DNA from: Flavobacterium sp. NG2
GTDB taxonomy: Bacteria; Bacteroidota; Bacteroidia; Flavobacteriales; Flavobacteriaceae
Direction: 5' to 3'
Length of the DNA: 64,000 nucleotides
Assembly (NCBI RefSeq): GCF_034119845.1
Contig: NZ_CP139420.1
Location: 2,148,001-2,212,000, forward strand
In this document: piece by piece, positions 36,343 through 44,613 of the stretch
Layout of the letters: each line of letters begins with the position of its first letter
How positions within the stretch are numbered: the first letter of the stretch is position 1
The notes under the pieces: generated by a model
Databases searched by the model: none
Told to the model about the DNA's origin: nothing
Seen by the model: only the letters and a program-made list of their open reading frames with translations
Program-made: the position numbers and the translations under genes

Positions 36343-38613
36343 ATGAAGAAGATAATAATCTTATCAGTACTAACATTAACGGTGTCTTTACAATCGTATG
36401 GACAATCAAAACCAGACATTAAGCGATATAAAAACGCTTCTTTATCAATTGATGAGCGAGTAGAGGCCTTATTGCCCTTACTTTCTTTAGAAGAAAAAGT
36501 CGCACAAATGCGTATATTTCACGCTAATATTGGTGTTGATGCGGATAGTAAAGGAAATTTAAAACTCTCGGATAAGGTTGTTGAAAAATTGAAATTAGGG
36601 ACTGCAGGAATCAAAAATCCAGCTGAACACATGGAAGCTTTGGCTGCAGCCAAATTCAATAACGCCCTTCAAAAATATATTATCGAACACAACCGTTGGG
36701 GAATTCCAGCGCTATTTGTGACCGAATCTTACAATGGAGTGGATGCTGAAGGTTGCACTAAATTTGGAAGACCGATGACTTCTGCGGCTTCGTTTAACCC
36801 AAGTTTGGTCAATAGCGTTTGGGATGTAGTAGGGAAAGAAGCGCGTTTGCGTGGGATGCACATGTGTCATTCGCCTGAGGCCGATTTGGTTCGTGACCCT
36901 CGTTTTGGACGTATGTCGGAAGCTTTTGGAGAAGATACTTATTTAACTACACAAATGGTGACCAATGCCATCAAAGGAGTACAAGGGAATTATGAAGGAC
37001 TTGGTAAAGGAACGCATATCGGTGCCGTAGCCAAACATTTTGCTGGATACGGACAAGTCTTGGGAGGTACTAATTTTGCTGCGATTGAAATTTCGGAGCG
37101 CACCTTGATTGACGAAATTTACCCTCCTTTTGAAGCGGCTGTAAAAGAAGCTAAGACATTGGGGATTATGGCTTCTCACGGTGATTTAAACGGAATTGCA
37201 AGTCATGGAAATCCTGAATTATTAACGGGTGTTTTACGTGACCAATGGGGGTTTAACGGCTATGTGGTTTCGGATGCCAATGACATCGGACGTTTGCATT
37301 ATTTTATGAAAGTGGCTGAAACTCCTGAAGCAGCAGCCCTAATGGGATTAAAAGCAGGTGTAGATATTGATTTGTATGCCGAAGATGCTTATGCGTTACT
37401 CCCTAAAATGGTTCAAGAAAATCCTGAAATAGAAAAATTAATAGATAGAGCAGTAAGACGTGTTTTAAGAACCAAATTTATTTTGGGTTTGTTTGATAAT
37501 CCATATGTTAACATTTCAAAAGTAGAAAAAGGAGTTCGTGCCAAATCTTCTTTAGAATTGGCCAAAGAAGCCGATTTAGAATCGATTATTTTGTTGAAAA
37601 ACGAAAAGAACGCCTTGCCTTTGGATAAAAAGAAAAAGTTAAAAATTGCACTTTTAGGCCCATTGGTAAAAGCGAATACTAAGGCAATGTTTGAATCGGT
37701 TGCGGGTGCAAATGTTTCGTTTGTAGCGGAGAAAGGCTTTAATTTAACTGATGGTAAAAAAGATGTGCCTAAATTATTGCCAAGAAATCCTCAGGCAATC
37801 GATAAAATGATTGGGCTAGCTAAAGATTCCGATGTTTCTATTTTATTTTTAGGAGGTGACGAATATACTTCAAAAGAAGCTTTTTTTAATGGAGCTATCG
37901 GAGATAGAGCAACCATAGACCCTGTAGGAGCGCAAGATGAATTAGTTGAAAAAATCAAAGCGACAGGAAAACCCGTTATTGTAGTATTAAAACACCGAAG
38001 AACCTTATCAATTAATGTGATTTCTGAACAAGCAGATGCTATTTTGGACACTTGGGATTTAAGTGAATTTGGTGACGAATCTACTGCAAAAATCATTTTT
38101 GGTGAAGTATCGCCATCGGGTAAATCTCCTGTGACAGTCCCTAGATCCATTGGACAGTTACCATTTCATTATAGTATGAAAGAGATTAATTATAAAAAAG
38201 GCTATTTGTTCCTTAAAGATGGACCGCTTTATCCGTTTGGCTATGGGCTAAGTTTTGCTAAATTTGAGTATTCCAATTTAAAATTATCAGCCAATGAAAT
38301 CACTCCAACTTCTGAAATTGAAGTTAGCGTAACCATCAAAAATACAGGAACTGTAAAAGCAAAAGAAGTGGTTCAAATGTACCTTAAGGACGAAATTGGT
38401 TCAGTAACCAGACCCGATAAAGAGTTGAAAGCATTTGATAAAATTGAATTAAACCCTGGTGAATCTAAAGTGGTGAAATTTACAATCACCCCTAAAATGT
38501 TAGAGTTTACAGGACTTAAAATGGATAAGATTTTAGAAGCTGGAGATTATACAGTAATGGTAGGAACCTCTTCTAATGAATATTTAAAAACAAACTTTAA
38601 ACTTAAAAAATAA
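36343..38613 (+). CDS. GH3 family beta-glycosidase, second copy
   Basis: About 756 residues from the ATG at 36343 (MKKIIILSV, signal peptide ending near QSYGQ); the frame is open upstream to 36292, but that would overlap the previous gene. GH3 barrel with HSPEADLVRDPRFGR and the nucleophile Asp in NGYVVSDANDIG, then the second domain and a fibronectin III-like C-terminal domain. It differs from the GH3 at 2485: KHRRTLSI replaces INGRPLSI, TWDLSEFGDE replaces TWYLGMKSGE, and SKEAFFNGAIGDRATI replaces the usual acid/base region CGEGIDRDNL while keeping a Glu. Different exo-specificity is therefore likely, for example beta-xylosidase versus beta-glucosidase. Clearly in one operon with its neighbours. 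Confidence 0.92.
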   Translation: MKKIIILSVLTLTVSLQSYGQSKPDIKRYKNASLSIDERVEALLPLLSLEEKVAQMRIFHANIGVDADSKGNLKLSDKVVEKLKLGTAGIKNPAEHMEALAAAKFNNALQKYIIEHNRWGIPALFVTESYNGVDAEGCTKFGRPMTSAASFNPSLVNSVWDVVGKEARLRGMHMCHSPEADLVRDPRFGRMSEAFGEDTYLTTQMVTNAIKGVQGNYEGLGKGTHIGAVAKHFAGYGQVLGGTNFAAIEISERTLIDEIYPPFEAAVKEAKTLGIMASHGDLNGIASHGNPELLTGVLRDQWGFNGYVVSDANDIGRLHYFMKVAETPEAAALMGLKAGVDIDLYAEDAYALLPKMVQENPEIEKLIDRAVRRVLRTKFILGLFDNPYVNISKVEKGVRAKSSLELAKEADLESIILLKNEKNALPLDKKKKLKIALLGPLVKANTKAMFESVAGANVSFVAEKGFNLTDGKKDVPKLLPRNPQAIDKMIGLAKDSDVSILFLGGDEYTSKEAFFNGAIGDRATIDPVGAQDELVEKIKATGKPVIVVLKHRRTLSINVISEQADAILDTWDLSEFGDESTAKIIFGEVSPSGKSPVTVPRSIGQLPFHYSMKEINYKKGYLFLKDGPLYPFGYGLSFAKFEYSNLKLSANEITPTSEIEVSVTIKNTGTVKAKEVVQMYLKDEIGSVTRPDKELKAFDKIELNPGESKVVKFTITPKMLEFTGLKMDKILEAGDYTVMVGTSSNEYLKTNFKLKK

Positions 38614-38616
38614 AAA

Positions 38617-39750
38617 ATGGTAATCAAGTCGATAATCAAATCAGTAACACTGGCTGCAATTGTGAACTTTTCAGTTTGTGATAAGGTAATGGCGCAAAAT
38701 GTTTTTGACAAATCAAAAGTAGAAGCATCAATGATTAGTGCTTTAGAATGGCAAGAAGCACATCCTATTATGGCTCTTGCACCTACAGATTGGACTGTTG
38801 GGGCTTATTATACAGGTGTTGCAAGAGCACATGCAGCAACCAAAAATCAAATTTTTGAAGCAGCGCTCAAAAACCAAGGATACAATAGTGATTGGCAAAC
38901 CTACAAACGTGTTTTTCATGCTGATGATGTAGCTATCTCGTACAGCTATTTGTATATAGATATGACTTTTAAAAGAAAAGACTTTGTGAATTTAAAACCA
39001 ACTGAAGATTTCTTAAAAGCGCATATTGTACAGCCTAATAAATGGTCTGACGGAACGGCAAAAAACAAAGACGAAAATATTTTGTGGTGGTGGTGTGATG
39101 CTTTATTTATGGCACCTCCAGTAATTAATTTATATGCAAAACATACTAATAATGAGTCTTATTTAGATTTGATGCATAAAAACTACATGTATGCTTACAA
39201 CAAATTGTATGACAAAGAAGAGCGTTTGTTTGCTAGAGACGGACGTTTTATTTGGACGGGTTCAGACAAGGATATGAAAGAGCCTAACGGTAAAAAAGTA
39301 TTTTGGTCTAGAGGAAATGGTTGGGTACTATCAGGCTTGGCTTTGATTTTGACAGATATGCCTGAAAATTATAAAAACCGCCCTTTTTATGTGAATTTGT
39401 ACAAAGAAATGGCAGCTAGAATACTGGAACTACAAACCAAAAGTGGCTTATGGCATACGAGTTTATTATGTCCTGAAACCTATAATCATGGTGAGGTGAG
39501 CGGTAGTGGTTTTTATACCTATGCATTGGCTTGGGGAATTAATAACGGTCTGTTAGACAAAGCGACCTATTTGCCAGCAGTCAAAAAAGCTTGGAAAGCA
39601 TTAACTAAATGCCAACACAAAAACGGAATGGTTGGATGGGTACAAAACATTGGTGCTTTTCCAGAACCAGCTTCTGAAGGAAGTTGGCAAAACTTTGGAA
39701 CTGGAGCTTATTTATTAGCGGGTAGCGAAGTGATGAAATTGCAAAAATAA
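38617..39750 (+). CDS. GH105 unsaturated uronyl hydrolase
   Basis: A 377-residue (alpha/alpha)6 protein with an N-terminal signal-like segment (ends near KVMAQN). GH88/GH105 landmarks: [13 protein letters not shown] with the conserved Asp ~108, [14 protein letters not shown] with Asp ~161, [26 protein letters not shown] and [15 protein letters not shown]. These enzymes hydrate and release the 4,5-unsaturated uronic acid left at the non-reducing end by lyases, exactly what is needed after ulvan lyase action. It begins 3 bases after the GH3 stop, so it is tightly coupled. A hairpin terminator follows. Confidence 0.93.
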   Translation: MVIKSIIKSVTLAAIVNFSVCDKVMAQNVFDKSKVEASMISALEWQEAHPIMALAPTDWTVGAYYTGVARAHAATKNQIFEAALKNQGYNSDWQTYKRVFHADDVAISYSYLYIDMTFKRKDFVNLKPTEDFLKAHIVQPNKWSDGTAKNKDENILWWWCDALFMAPPVINLYAKHTNNESYLDLMHKNYMYAYNKLYDKEERLFARDGRFIWTGSDKDMKEPNGKKVFWSRGNGWVLSGLALILTDMPENYKNRPFYVNLYKEMAARILELQTKSGLWHTSLLCPETYNHGEVSGSGFYTYALAWGINNGLLDKATYLPAVKKAWKALTKCQHKNGMVGWVQNIGAFPEPASEGSWQNFGTGAYLLAGSEVMKLQK

Positions 39751-39778
39751 TAATCTCAATAAGCGCTACAGATTGGTG

Positions 39779-39822
39779 AAATCTGTCGAAGTCTGTGTAC
39801 GGATTTCGGCAGATTTTTTTTT
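39779..39822 (+). terminator. Terminator after GH105, built like the REP-type repeats at 61 kb
   Basis: AAATCTGTCGAA against TTTCGGCAGATTT (11 of 13 pairs) followed by nine Ts. The AATCTG/CAGATT words are the same ones seen in the two repeats at 61163-61486. Confidence 0.65.
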
Positions 39823-40109
39823 GTATTCATAATAGGGATTAAAATGGAGCTAGATCATTCATTGGGACATTGTCCTGTCTGCTGAAAAATAAACAAGTAT
39901 GATTCTATTTTGACTCTTAATATAAACACAGAAAACACTAGGGAGAAATCTTTATTTCCACTAACTGGTCTATTGGTTTAAGTCGTAATACTTCTTTACG
40001 TTTTACAAGTGTCATAATAGATTGAATATAAGTTTGTATTGATTGTTTTGTTTATAAAGAGCGGCTTTCTTTTTTTTTATAAAATGAGTATAAAAACTAG
40101 TCTTTTTAT

Positions 40110-40153
40110 CAGGACACTACAGTACAGATGTTAGAGTTTATTTATAGAAATTG
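40110..40153 (+). promoter_or_regulatory. PUL direct-repeat activator site upstream of propeller lyase 1
   Basis: CAGGACAC-TA-CAGTACAG (40110-40127). It differs from other copies in having the GTACAG half second. The -7 box is weaker: TAGAAATTG begins at 40145, 17 rather than 19 nt after the site. Confidence 0.5.
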
Positions 40154-40193
40154 CATTCTGTTTCTAATCTAATAATCTATATATAAGTTAATT

Positions 40194-42665
40194 ATGAAAA
40201 AAACTACTATTAAAAGATCTTTTAGTTTTATGATCTTCTTTTTTACATTTTTACTTCAAGCGCAAGTTACTCTCGAAAAAGAAGTAAAAATAACTGACTT
40301 AGCCATGTATTTTGATGGTGTTAAAGTAGATCTAAACTATACAGCTAATTCAACCACAGGATATGACTATGTGTATGGTCGTTCACTGACACCGCACGGA
40401 GATTGTATTAAAGTGTATGATAAATACGTTTTTATGACTTGGTATCGTGGAGGTAAAAATGACCGACATGTGATGCTTACCCGTTACAATACCGAAACGG
40501 GAACGATGAAAACCATCGAATTTCCACACCAGCATACGGGTTATGATGGGAAATGGTGGATAGGGGAAACACACAACACAATTTCAGTAGGGATTTGTCC
40601 AAAAAACGGAACGATCCATATGTTGTATGATATGCATAGAAATGCAAATGTACCTTTATTTGTAACCAATGATGATGTTTTAAGGTATTCCTACACAGTT
40701 CCAGGTGCAGCAACAGTTCCAGATGCTGAATTTACGATTGAAAAATTTGTACAATCACCCAACAACAATTACAAGCATGCATCCTTCCCGGGTATTAACG
40801 ACGCAAACACTACAGGTTTGCTAACCTATCCTGATTTTTTTACTAATGATCAAGGGGATTTGTTTATGAAAAACAGATTTGGATATTCTGAAAATGGTAG
40901 GTTTTTATTCGCTAAGTACGATGGTACTAGTTGGGTAGGTTATACGGATTTCAATAGAAGTAATGCTTCAAGTTATGACAGTGCATACAACTGGGGACTT
41001 TATGGAGATATTAAATTTTTGAATGGGAAAATACGCGTTGGTTTTCAACAAAGGGCAAATTTAAATAATGATAAATACGAATATCAAAATGGTTTTTACT
41101 ATGCTTATTCAGATGATCCAAGTGGGCTGACACAATGGAAAGACCATGCAGGGGTAGGTTTTTCAAGACCGCTTTCAAATTCTAACCTCATTAAAATTTC
41201 TGAACCAGGTGATTTGGTGACAACGACAGAAAAAGATAAAGTGTATATGGTGAGTGGTTTCGACTGGACTGTTACAGATAATAATGATGTTCATTTTATT
41301 GGGAGGGTTAAAGATAACAGTACCACAAGTAGTACTGCTGGACAAACCAAACAAGTGCATACATACAAGCCTGCAGGAGCAACGAATTTTATCACAACTA
41401 CTGATTTTTCTGGAGCTGAAACCTTGTATGCTAACGGTAATTTTATTTACATTGTGGGGTTGAATTCTTCAGGAAGACCTTATGTTGAAAGAGCTCCAGG
41501 AGGAACAAATTCTTTTACTAGAATTTATGAAGCAAACTCTGGTAAAACTTTTGAAAAAGGCCAAGTTTATATTTCTAGTGGAAAATTATACTACTATCTA
41601 TTAGAAAAAAGTGCACAAATAACAGGTGATGCAAGACCAACTTACCTTCAAATTATTGATTTAGGAATTGACAATGGTCCTAAACCATTTGCCGTTGATT
41701 TGGTAACACCTACAAACAATCAGTCTTTTGAACAAGGAAAAACGGTAGCCTTATATGCCAATGCAACTACTGATGCGGGAGCTTTAACCCGTGTGGATTT
41801 CAAGATAAATGACCAAGTGATAGCATCCGACACTAGTTTGCCTTATTCCTATAATTGGGTTCCTCAAACTCCTGGAGACTATACAATACAAGCAGTTGCC
41901 TATAATGATAGTAATGCAAATGTGAGTTCTTCAGTGGTAAATGTTACGGTTACTGCGGTGGATAAAACCAATTTAACGGGAGATATTTACCGATTAAAAA
42001 ATGTTGCTACGGGACAATTCCTCCAAGCGCAAACAGCCTCATCTTCGGCTGTGCTTATGAATAATGCTAGTACAGGTCAGGATAAAGAATGGGCTTTTGT
42101 CAAAACTACAGTGAATAACGCTACGTTTTATAATATTGATAGTGAGGTTACGGGTATTTTGCGTGCTACGGGTAGTGGTTTTACTCCTGCTTATGCAGTA
42201 GTGAATACGACCAAAGCCTCTCCAGCCACTGATTCCGATAAGATTTGGACGGTACATTATATCGAAGCGGATAATACCTATAGATTTGAAGCAGGAACTG
42301 GCGGCCGATTTTTGTACCATGATGTAAATGGTACTGTGAATAACAGCCTAGTTCCAGATACTGATGCAAGAAGTAAATGGCAGGTAATTTCAACCACATT
42401 AGGGGTGGAAGATTTTGCTAAAAGTAATTCGGTTATAAAACTGTATCCAAATCCATCAAAAAATGAATTCACCCTCGAATTTAAAGAGATAGGTAAGGTT
42501 ACTGTAAATATTTATGATGTGTTAGGTAGGGTCGTGTATTCTAAAATAACCAACGATAATAATCTCGTAGTGCCGAATAATGGAGTCTTTAAATCAGGTA
42601 TCTATCTTGTAAAAGTGGCTACTAATGATAACAATAACTATTTTACAAAACTTGTAATAGAGTAG
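40194..42665 (+). CDS. Secreted BNR-propeller ulvan lyase candidate (PL24/PL25-like) with beta-trefoil and T9SS domains
   Basis: An 823-residue protein with signal peptide (to LLQAQ, ~24). Residues ~30-500 form a seven-bladed BNR_4-type propeller with SLTPHGDCIKVYDKYVFMTWYRGGKNDRHVML and HNTISVGICPKNGTIHMLYDMH, containing the conserved His/Arg/Tyr pattern of the propeller ulvan lyases (PL24/PL25). Residues ~505-590 form an Ig-like domain (VTPTNNQSFEQGKTVAL). Residues ~596-725 are a beta-trefoil/ricin-like binding domain ([32 protein letters not shown]). Residues ~737-823 are a T9SS sorting domain (IKLYPNPSKNEF, SGIYLVKVAT). It is thus likely secreted or surface-attached, depolymerising ulvan by beta-elimination. 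Family number is uncertain; the PL24/25 fold assignment is moderately sure. Confidence 0.75.
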   Translation: MKKTTIKRSFSFMIFFFTFLLQAQVTLEKEVKITDLAMYFDGVKVDLNYTANSTTGYDYVYGRSLTPHGDCIKVYDKYVFMTWYRGGKNDRHVMLTRYNTETGTMKTIEFPHQHTGYDGKWWIGETHNTISVGICPKNGTIHMLYDMHRNANVPLFVTNDDVLRYSYTVPGAATVPDAEFTIEKFVQSPNNNYKHASFPGINDANTTGLLTYPDFFTNDQGDLFMKNRFGYSENGRFLFAKYDGTSWVGYTDFNRSNASSYDSAYNWGLYGDIKFLNGKIRVGFQQRANLNNDKYEYQNGFYYAYSDDPSGLTQWKDHAGVGFSRPLSNSNLIKISEPGDLVTTTEKDKVYMVSGFDWTVTDNNDVHFIGRVKDNSTTSSTAGQTKQVHTYKPAGATNFITTTDFSGAETLYANGNFIYIVGLNSSGRPYVERAPGGTNSFTRIYEANSGKTFEKGQVYISSGKLYYYLLEKSAQITGDARPTYLQIIDLGIDNGPKPFAVDLVTPTNNQSFEQGKTVALYANATTDAGALTRVDFKINDQVIASDTSLPYSYNWVPQTPGDYTIQAVAYNDSNANVSSSVVNVTVTAVDKTNLTGDIYRLKNVATGQFLQAQTASSSAVLMNNASTGQDKEWAFVKTTVNNATFYNIDSEVTGILRATGSGFTPAYAVVNTTKASPATDSDKIWTVHYIEADNTYRFEAGTGGRFLYHDVNGTVNNSLVPDTDARSKWQVISTTLGVEDFAKSNSVIKLYPNPSKNEFTLEFKEIGKVTVNIYDVLGRVVYSKITNDNNLVVPNNGVFKSGIYLVKVATNDNNNYFTKLVIE

Positions 42666-42675
42666 TTTTTTGATG

Positions 42676-42702
42676 AAGCAGAGAAATTTCCTTTTCTGCT
42701 TT
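42676..42702 (+). terminator. Rho-independent terminator after propeller lyase 1
   Basis: AAGCAGAGAAA pairs with TTTTCTGCTT, followed by T-rich sequence. Confidence 0.6.
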
Positions 42703-42710
42703 ATTTTATT

Positions 42711-42730
42711 TGTCATGCTGAGCCTGTTGA
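42711..42730. repeat. GCTGAGCyTGTTGAAGC dispersed repeat, copy 1
   Basis: GTCATGCTGAGCCTGTTGAAG here; a second copy, with CAGGCTGAGCTTGTTGAAGC, occurs at about 44423. Similar words recur in intergenic DNA of many bacteria. Confidence 0.45.
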
Positions 42731-42797
42731 AGCCTTATAATATTTGATTTTTCGAGCGGAGTCTCAATTAAAAGTAACTCTTAAATAATCCTTTTTT

Positions 42798-44354
42798 ATG
42801 AAAAAAAATACGTTAAAGTCCTTTTTGTTTGCTAGTTTTTTACTCTTGTCATTTAGTTTGACAGCGCAAACAACAGCACCCGATGAAGATACCGGTGCTT
42901 ACACGACCTGTAACCCAGATGGCGAAAATGCAGTTAGAGAAACAGATATTCCAAACCCTGTAAATACAGGAACTATTGATGATCGTAGTTGTTATGCAAA
43001 TTACAAAGAAAGTAGTGTTTATGGGAAAACTTGGGGGATGTACAACATCACAGCTGGTTCAAATAAATTTGACACAACTTTACAACCTAGAATTGAGCGC
43101 TCATTAAGTAGGTCTCAGCAGACGGGTGTGGGAAGTTATGCAAGATTTACAGGAATCGTGAGGATTCTTGAAGTGGGTGATGCTACGGGCACCAGCAATG
43201 ATGGGACTTACATAGCACAAGCCAAAGGGAAACATACAGGTGGTGGAGGTTCTGCAGATCCAGCTATTTGTTTGTATTTAGCGATGCCCGTATTTGGTAC
43301 TGGTGCCGATGCAGGTAAGCAAGTGTCGTTCGATATCTATGCCGAGCGTATCTTGGTTCGTGGTGGAGAAGGAAGTAGTGGTAGGGAAATCGTTTTTCTA
43401 AAGAACATACCAAAAAATGTAGAAACTACTTTTGAATTAGAGGTAGGTTTTAGACAAGACCCGAACAATGCCACTAAGAAAATTCATTATTGTGATGTGA
43501 TAATTGGAGGGGATGTTTTTAATTGGAACATACCCTCACCTGAAAGAGGAACAGAATCGGGTATTCGATATGGTGCGTATCGAGTAAAAGGCGGAAGAGC
43601 ACAAATTAGATGGGCAAATACGACCTACCAAAAAGCAGAAGTTGTGGATACTAATCCTCCACCTGCAACAGGTGACGTTTACCGATTGAAAAACGTAGCG
43701 ACTGGGAAATTTTTAACTGATTCAGGAGTAAGTGCTACACCAGTGACGATGAGTGATTCAGGTGTAGAGGATAACAAACAATGGACTTTTGTTGATAGTG
43801 GAAGCTTTTATAATTTAGATAGTAAAACCTATGGGGTATTGCGTGCCACGGGAGCTGGTTTTGCTGCGGGAGCTTATGCCGTTGTAAGTACGGGAACCAA
43901 TCCACCATCAAGTGATGGCGACAAAGTTTGGACGATACATTATGACGAATCTGATGATACGTATCGATTTGAATCAGGTACTAGCGGCAGATTTTTGTAT
44001 CATGAAGCTAATGGAAACGTAACACATGTTATTGTACCTAATACAGATACTAGAAGTAAATGGAAAGCCATTCCAATATCAACCCCTCTTGGTGTGGAAG
44101 ATTTTGCTAAAAGCAATTCGTTAATAAAACTCTATCCTAATCCAGCTAAAACTGAATTCAACCTCGAATTTAAAGAGCTAGGGAAAGTAGTTGTAACTAT
44201 TTATGATATCTTAGGTAAGTTGGTTTATTCTAAGACTACCAATGAAACTAATCTAGTTGTATCAAATAATGGTGCTTTTAAATCAGGTGTCTATCTTGTA
44301 AAAGTGAATACGGCTGATAGTAATGCTTATTTTACAAAGCTAGTTATAGAATAG
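42798..44354 (+). CDS. PL28 ulvan lyase with beta-trefoil and T9SS domains
   Basis: A 518-residue protein with signal peptide (to SLTAQ, ~24). Residues ~35-285 match PL28, the beta-jelly-roll ulvan lyase family: [85 protein letters not shown] and [18 protein letters not shown]. The same motifs are found in the lipoprotein at 55680-56612. Residues ~292-425 are the same beta-trefoil module as in the genes on both sides, and ~432-518 are a T9SS sorting domain very similar to that of the preceding gene. It cleaves the Rha3S-uronic acid bond of ulvan endolytically. No PUL motif lies immediately upstream, so it may be transcribed by read-through from 40194. Confidence 0.88.
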   Translation: MKKNTLKSFLFASFLLLSFSLTAQTTAPDEDTGAYTTCNPDGENAVRETDIPNPVNTGTIDDRSCYANYKESSVYGKTWGMYNITAGSNKFDTTLQPRIERSLSRSQQTGVGSYARFTGIVRILEVGDATGTSNDGTYIAQAKGKHTGGGGSADPAICLYLAMPVFGTGADAGKQVSFDIYAERILVRGGEGSSGREIVFLKNIPKNVETTFELEVGFRQDPNNATKKIHYCDVIIGGDVFNWNIPSPERGTESGIRYGAYRVKGGRAQIRWANTTYQKAEVVDTNPPPATGDVYRLKNVATGKFLTDSGVSATPVTMSDSGVEDNKQWTFVDSGSFYNLDSKTYGVLRATGAGFAAGAYAVVSTGTNPPSSDGDKVWTIHYDESDDTYRFESGTSGRFLYHEANGNVTHVIVPNTDTRSKWKAIPISTPLGVEDFAKSNSLIKLYPNPAKTEFNLEFKELGKVVVTIYDILGKLVYSKTTNETNLVVSNNGAFKSGVYLVKVNTADSNAYFTKLVIE

Positions 44355-44375
44355 GTTTTTAAATCCAATTTTTAG

Positions 44376-44403
44376 TAAAGCAGAGAAATTCTTTTTTCTG
44401 CTT
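44376..44403 (+). terminator. Rho-independent terminator after PL28
   Basis: AAAGCAGAGAAA pairs with TTTTTCTGCTTT. It is nearly the same hairpin as at 42676-42702, supporting duplication of the gene ends. Confidence 0.6.
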
Positions 44404-44421
44404 TATTTTTCATTTTCATTT

Positions 44422-44443
44422 GACAGGCTGAGCTTGTTGAAGC
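44422..44443. repeat. GCTGAGCyTGTTGAAGC dispersed repeat, copy 2
   Basis: CAGGCTGAGCTTGTTGAAGC, the same word as at 42711, again just after the gene's terminator. Confidence 0.45.
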
Positions 44444-44613
44444 TCCCGTTTTATCATAACGTCATTTACTCGACTAACTTCCCAATAAAAAATTAACTAT
44501 TAACCCAGAATTCGCATTAGGCTTTTGTTGATTTTTTTTGTCACGAAAACCTGCTTGCCTGCCAACAGGTGTGTGTTCCAATGTGTAATTCATAAGTAAC
44601 CAACCCTTATTTT

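Larger units (their letters stand above)
39751..40193. other. Intergenic region between GH105 and the first propeller lyase
   Basis: A 443-base gap. It holds the terminator at 39779-39822 and the PUL activator site at 40110-40127. A short minus-strand frame around 39943-40050 reads MTLVKRKEVLRLKPIDQL before a stop; it is about 25 codons from its ATG and may be chance or a gene remnant. Nothing else is recognisable. Confidence 0.55.

Noticed and set aside
39870..39885. Minus-strand CAGACAGGACA word resembling the PUL activator site
   Set aside because: The spacing of the two halves does not follow the 8-2-8 rule and there is no gene on that strand within reach.
39943..40050. Short minus-strand frame MTLVKRKEVLRLKPIDQL
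   Set aside because: Only about 25 codons from an ATG, no recognisable family and no promoter; kept only as a note in the intergenic region.
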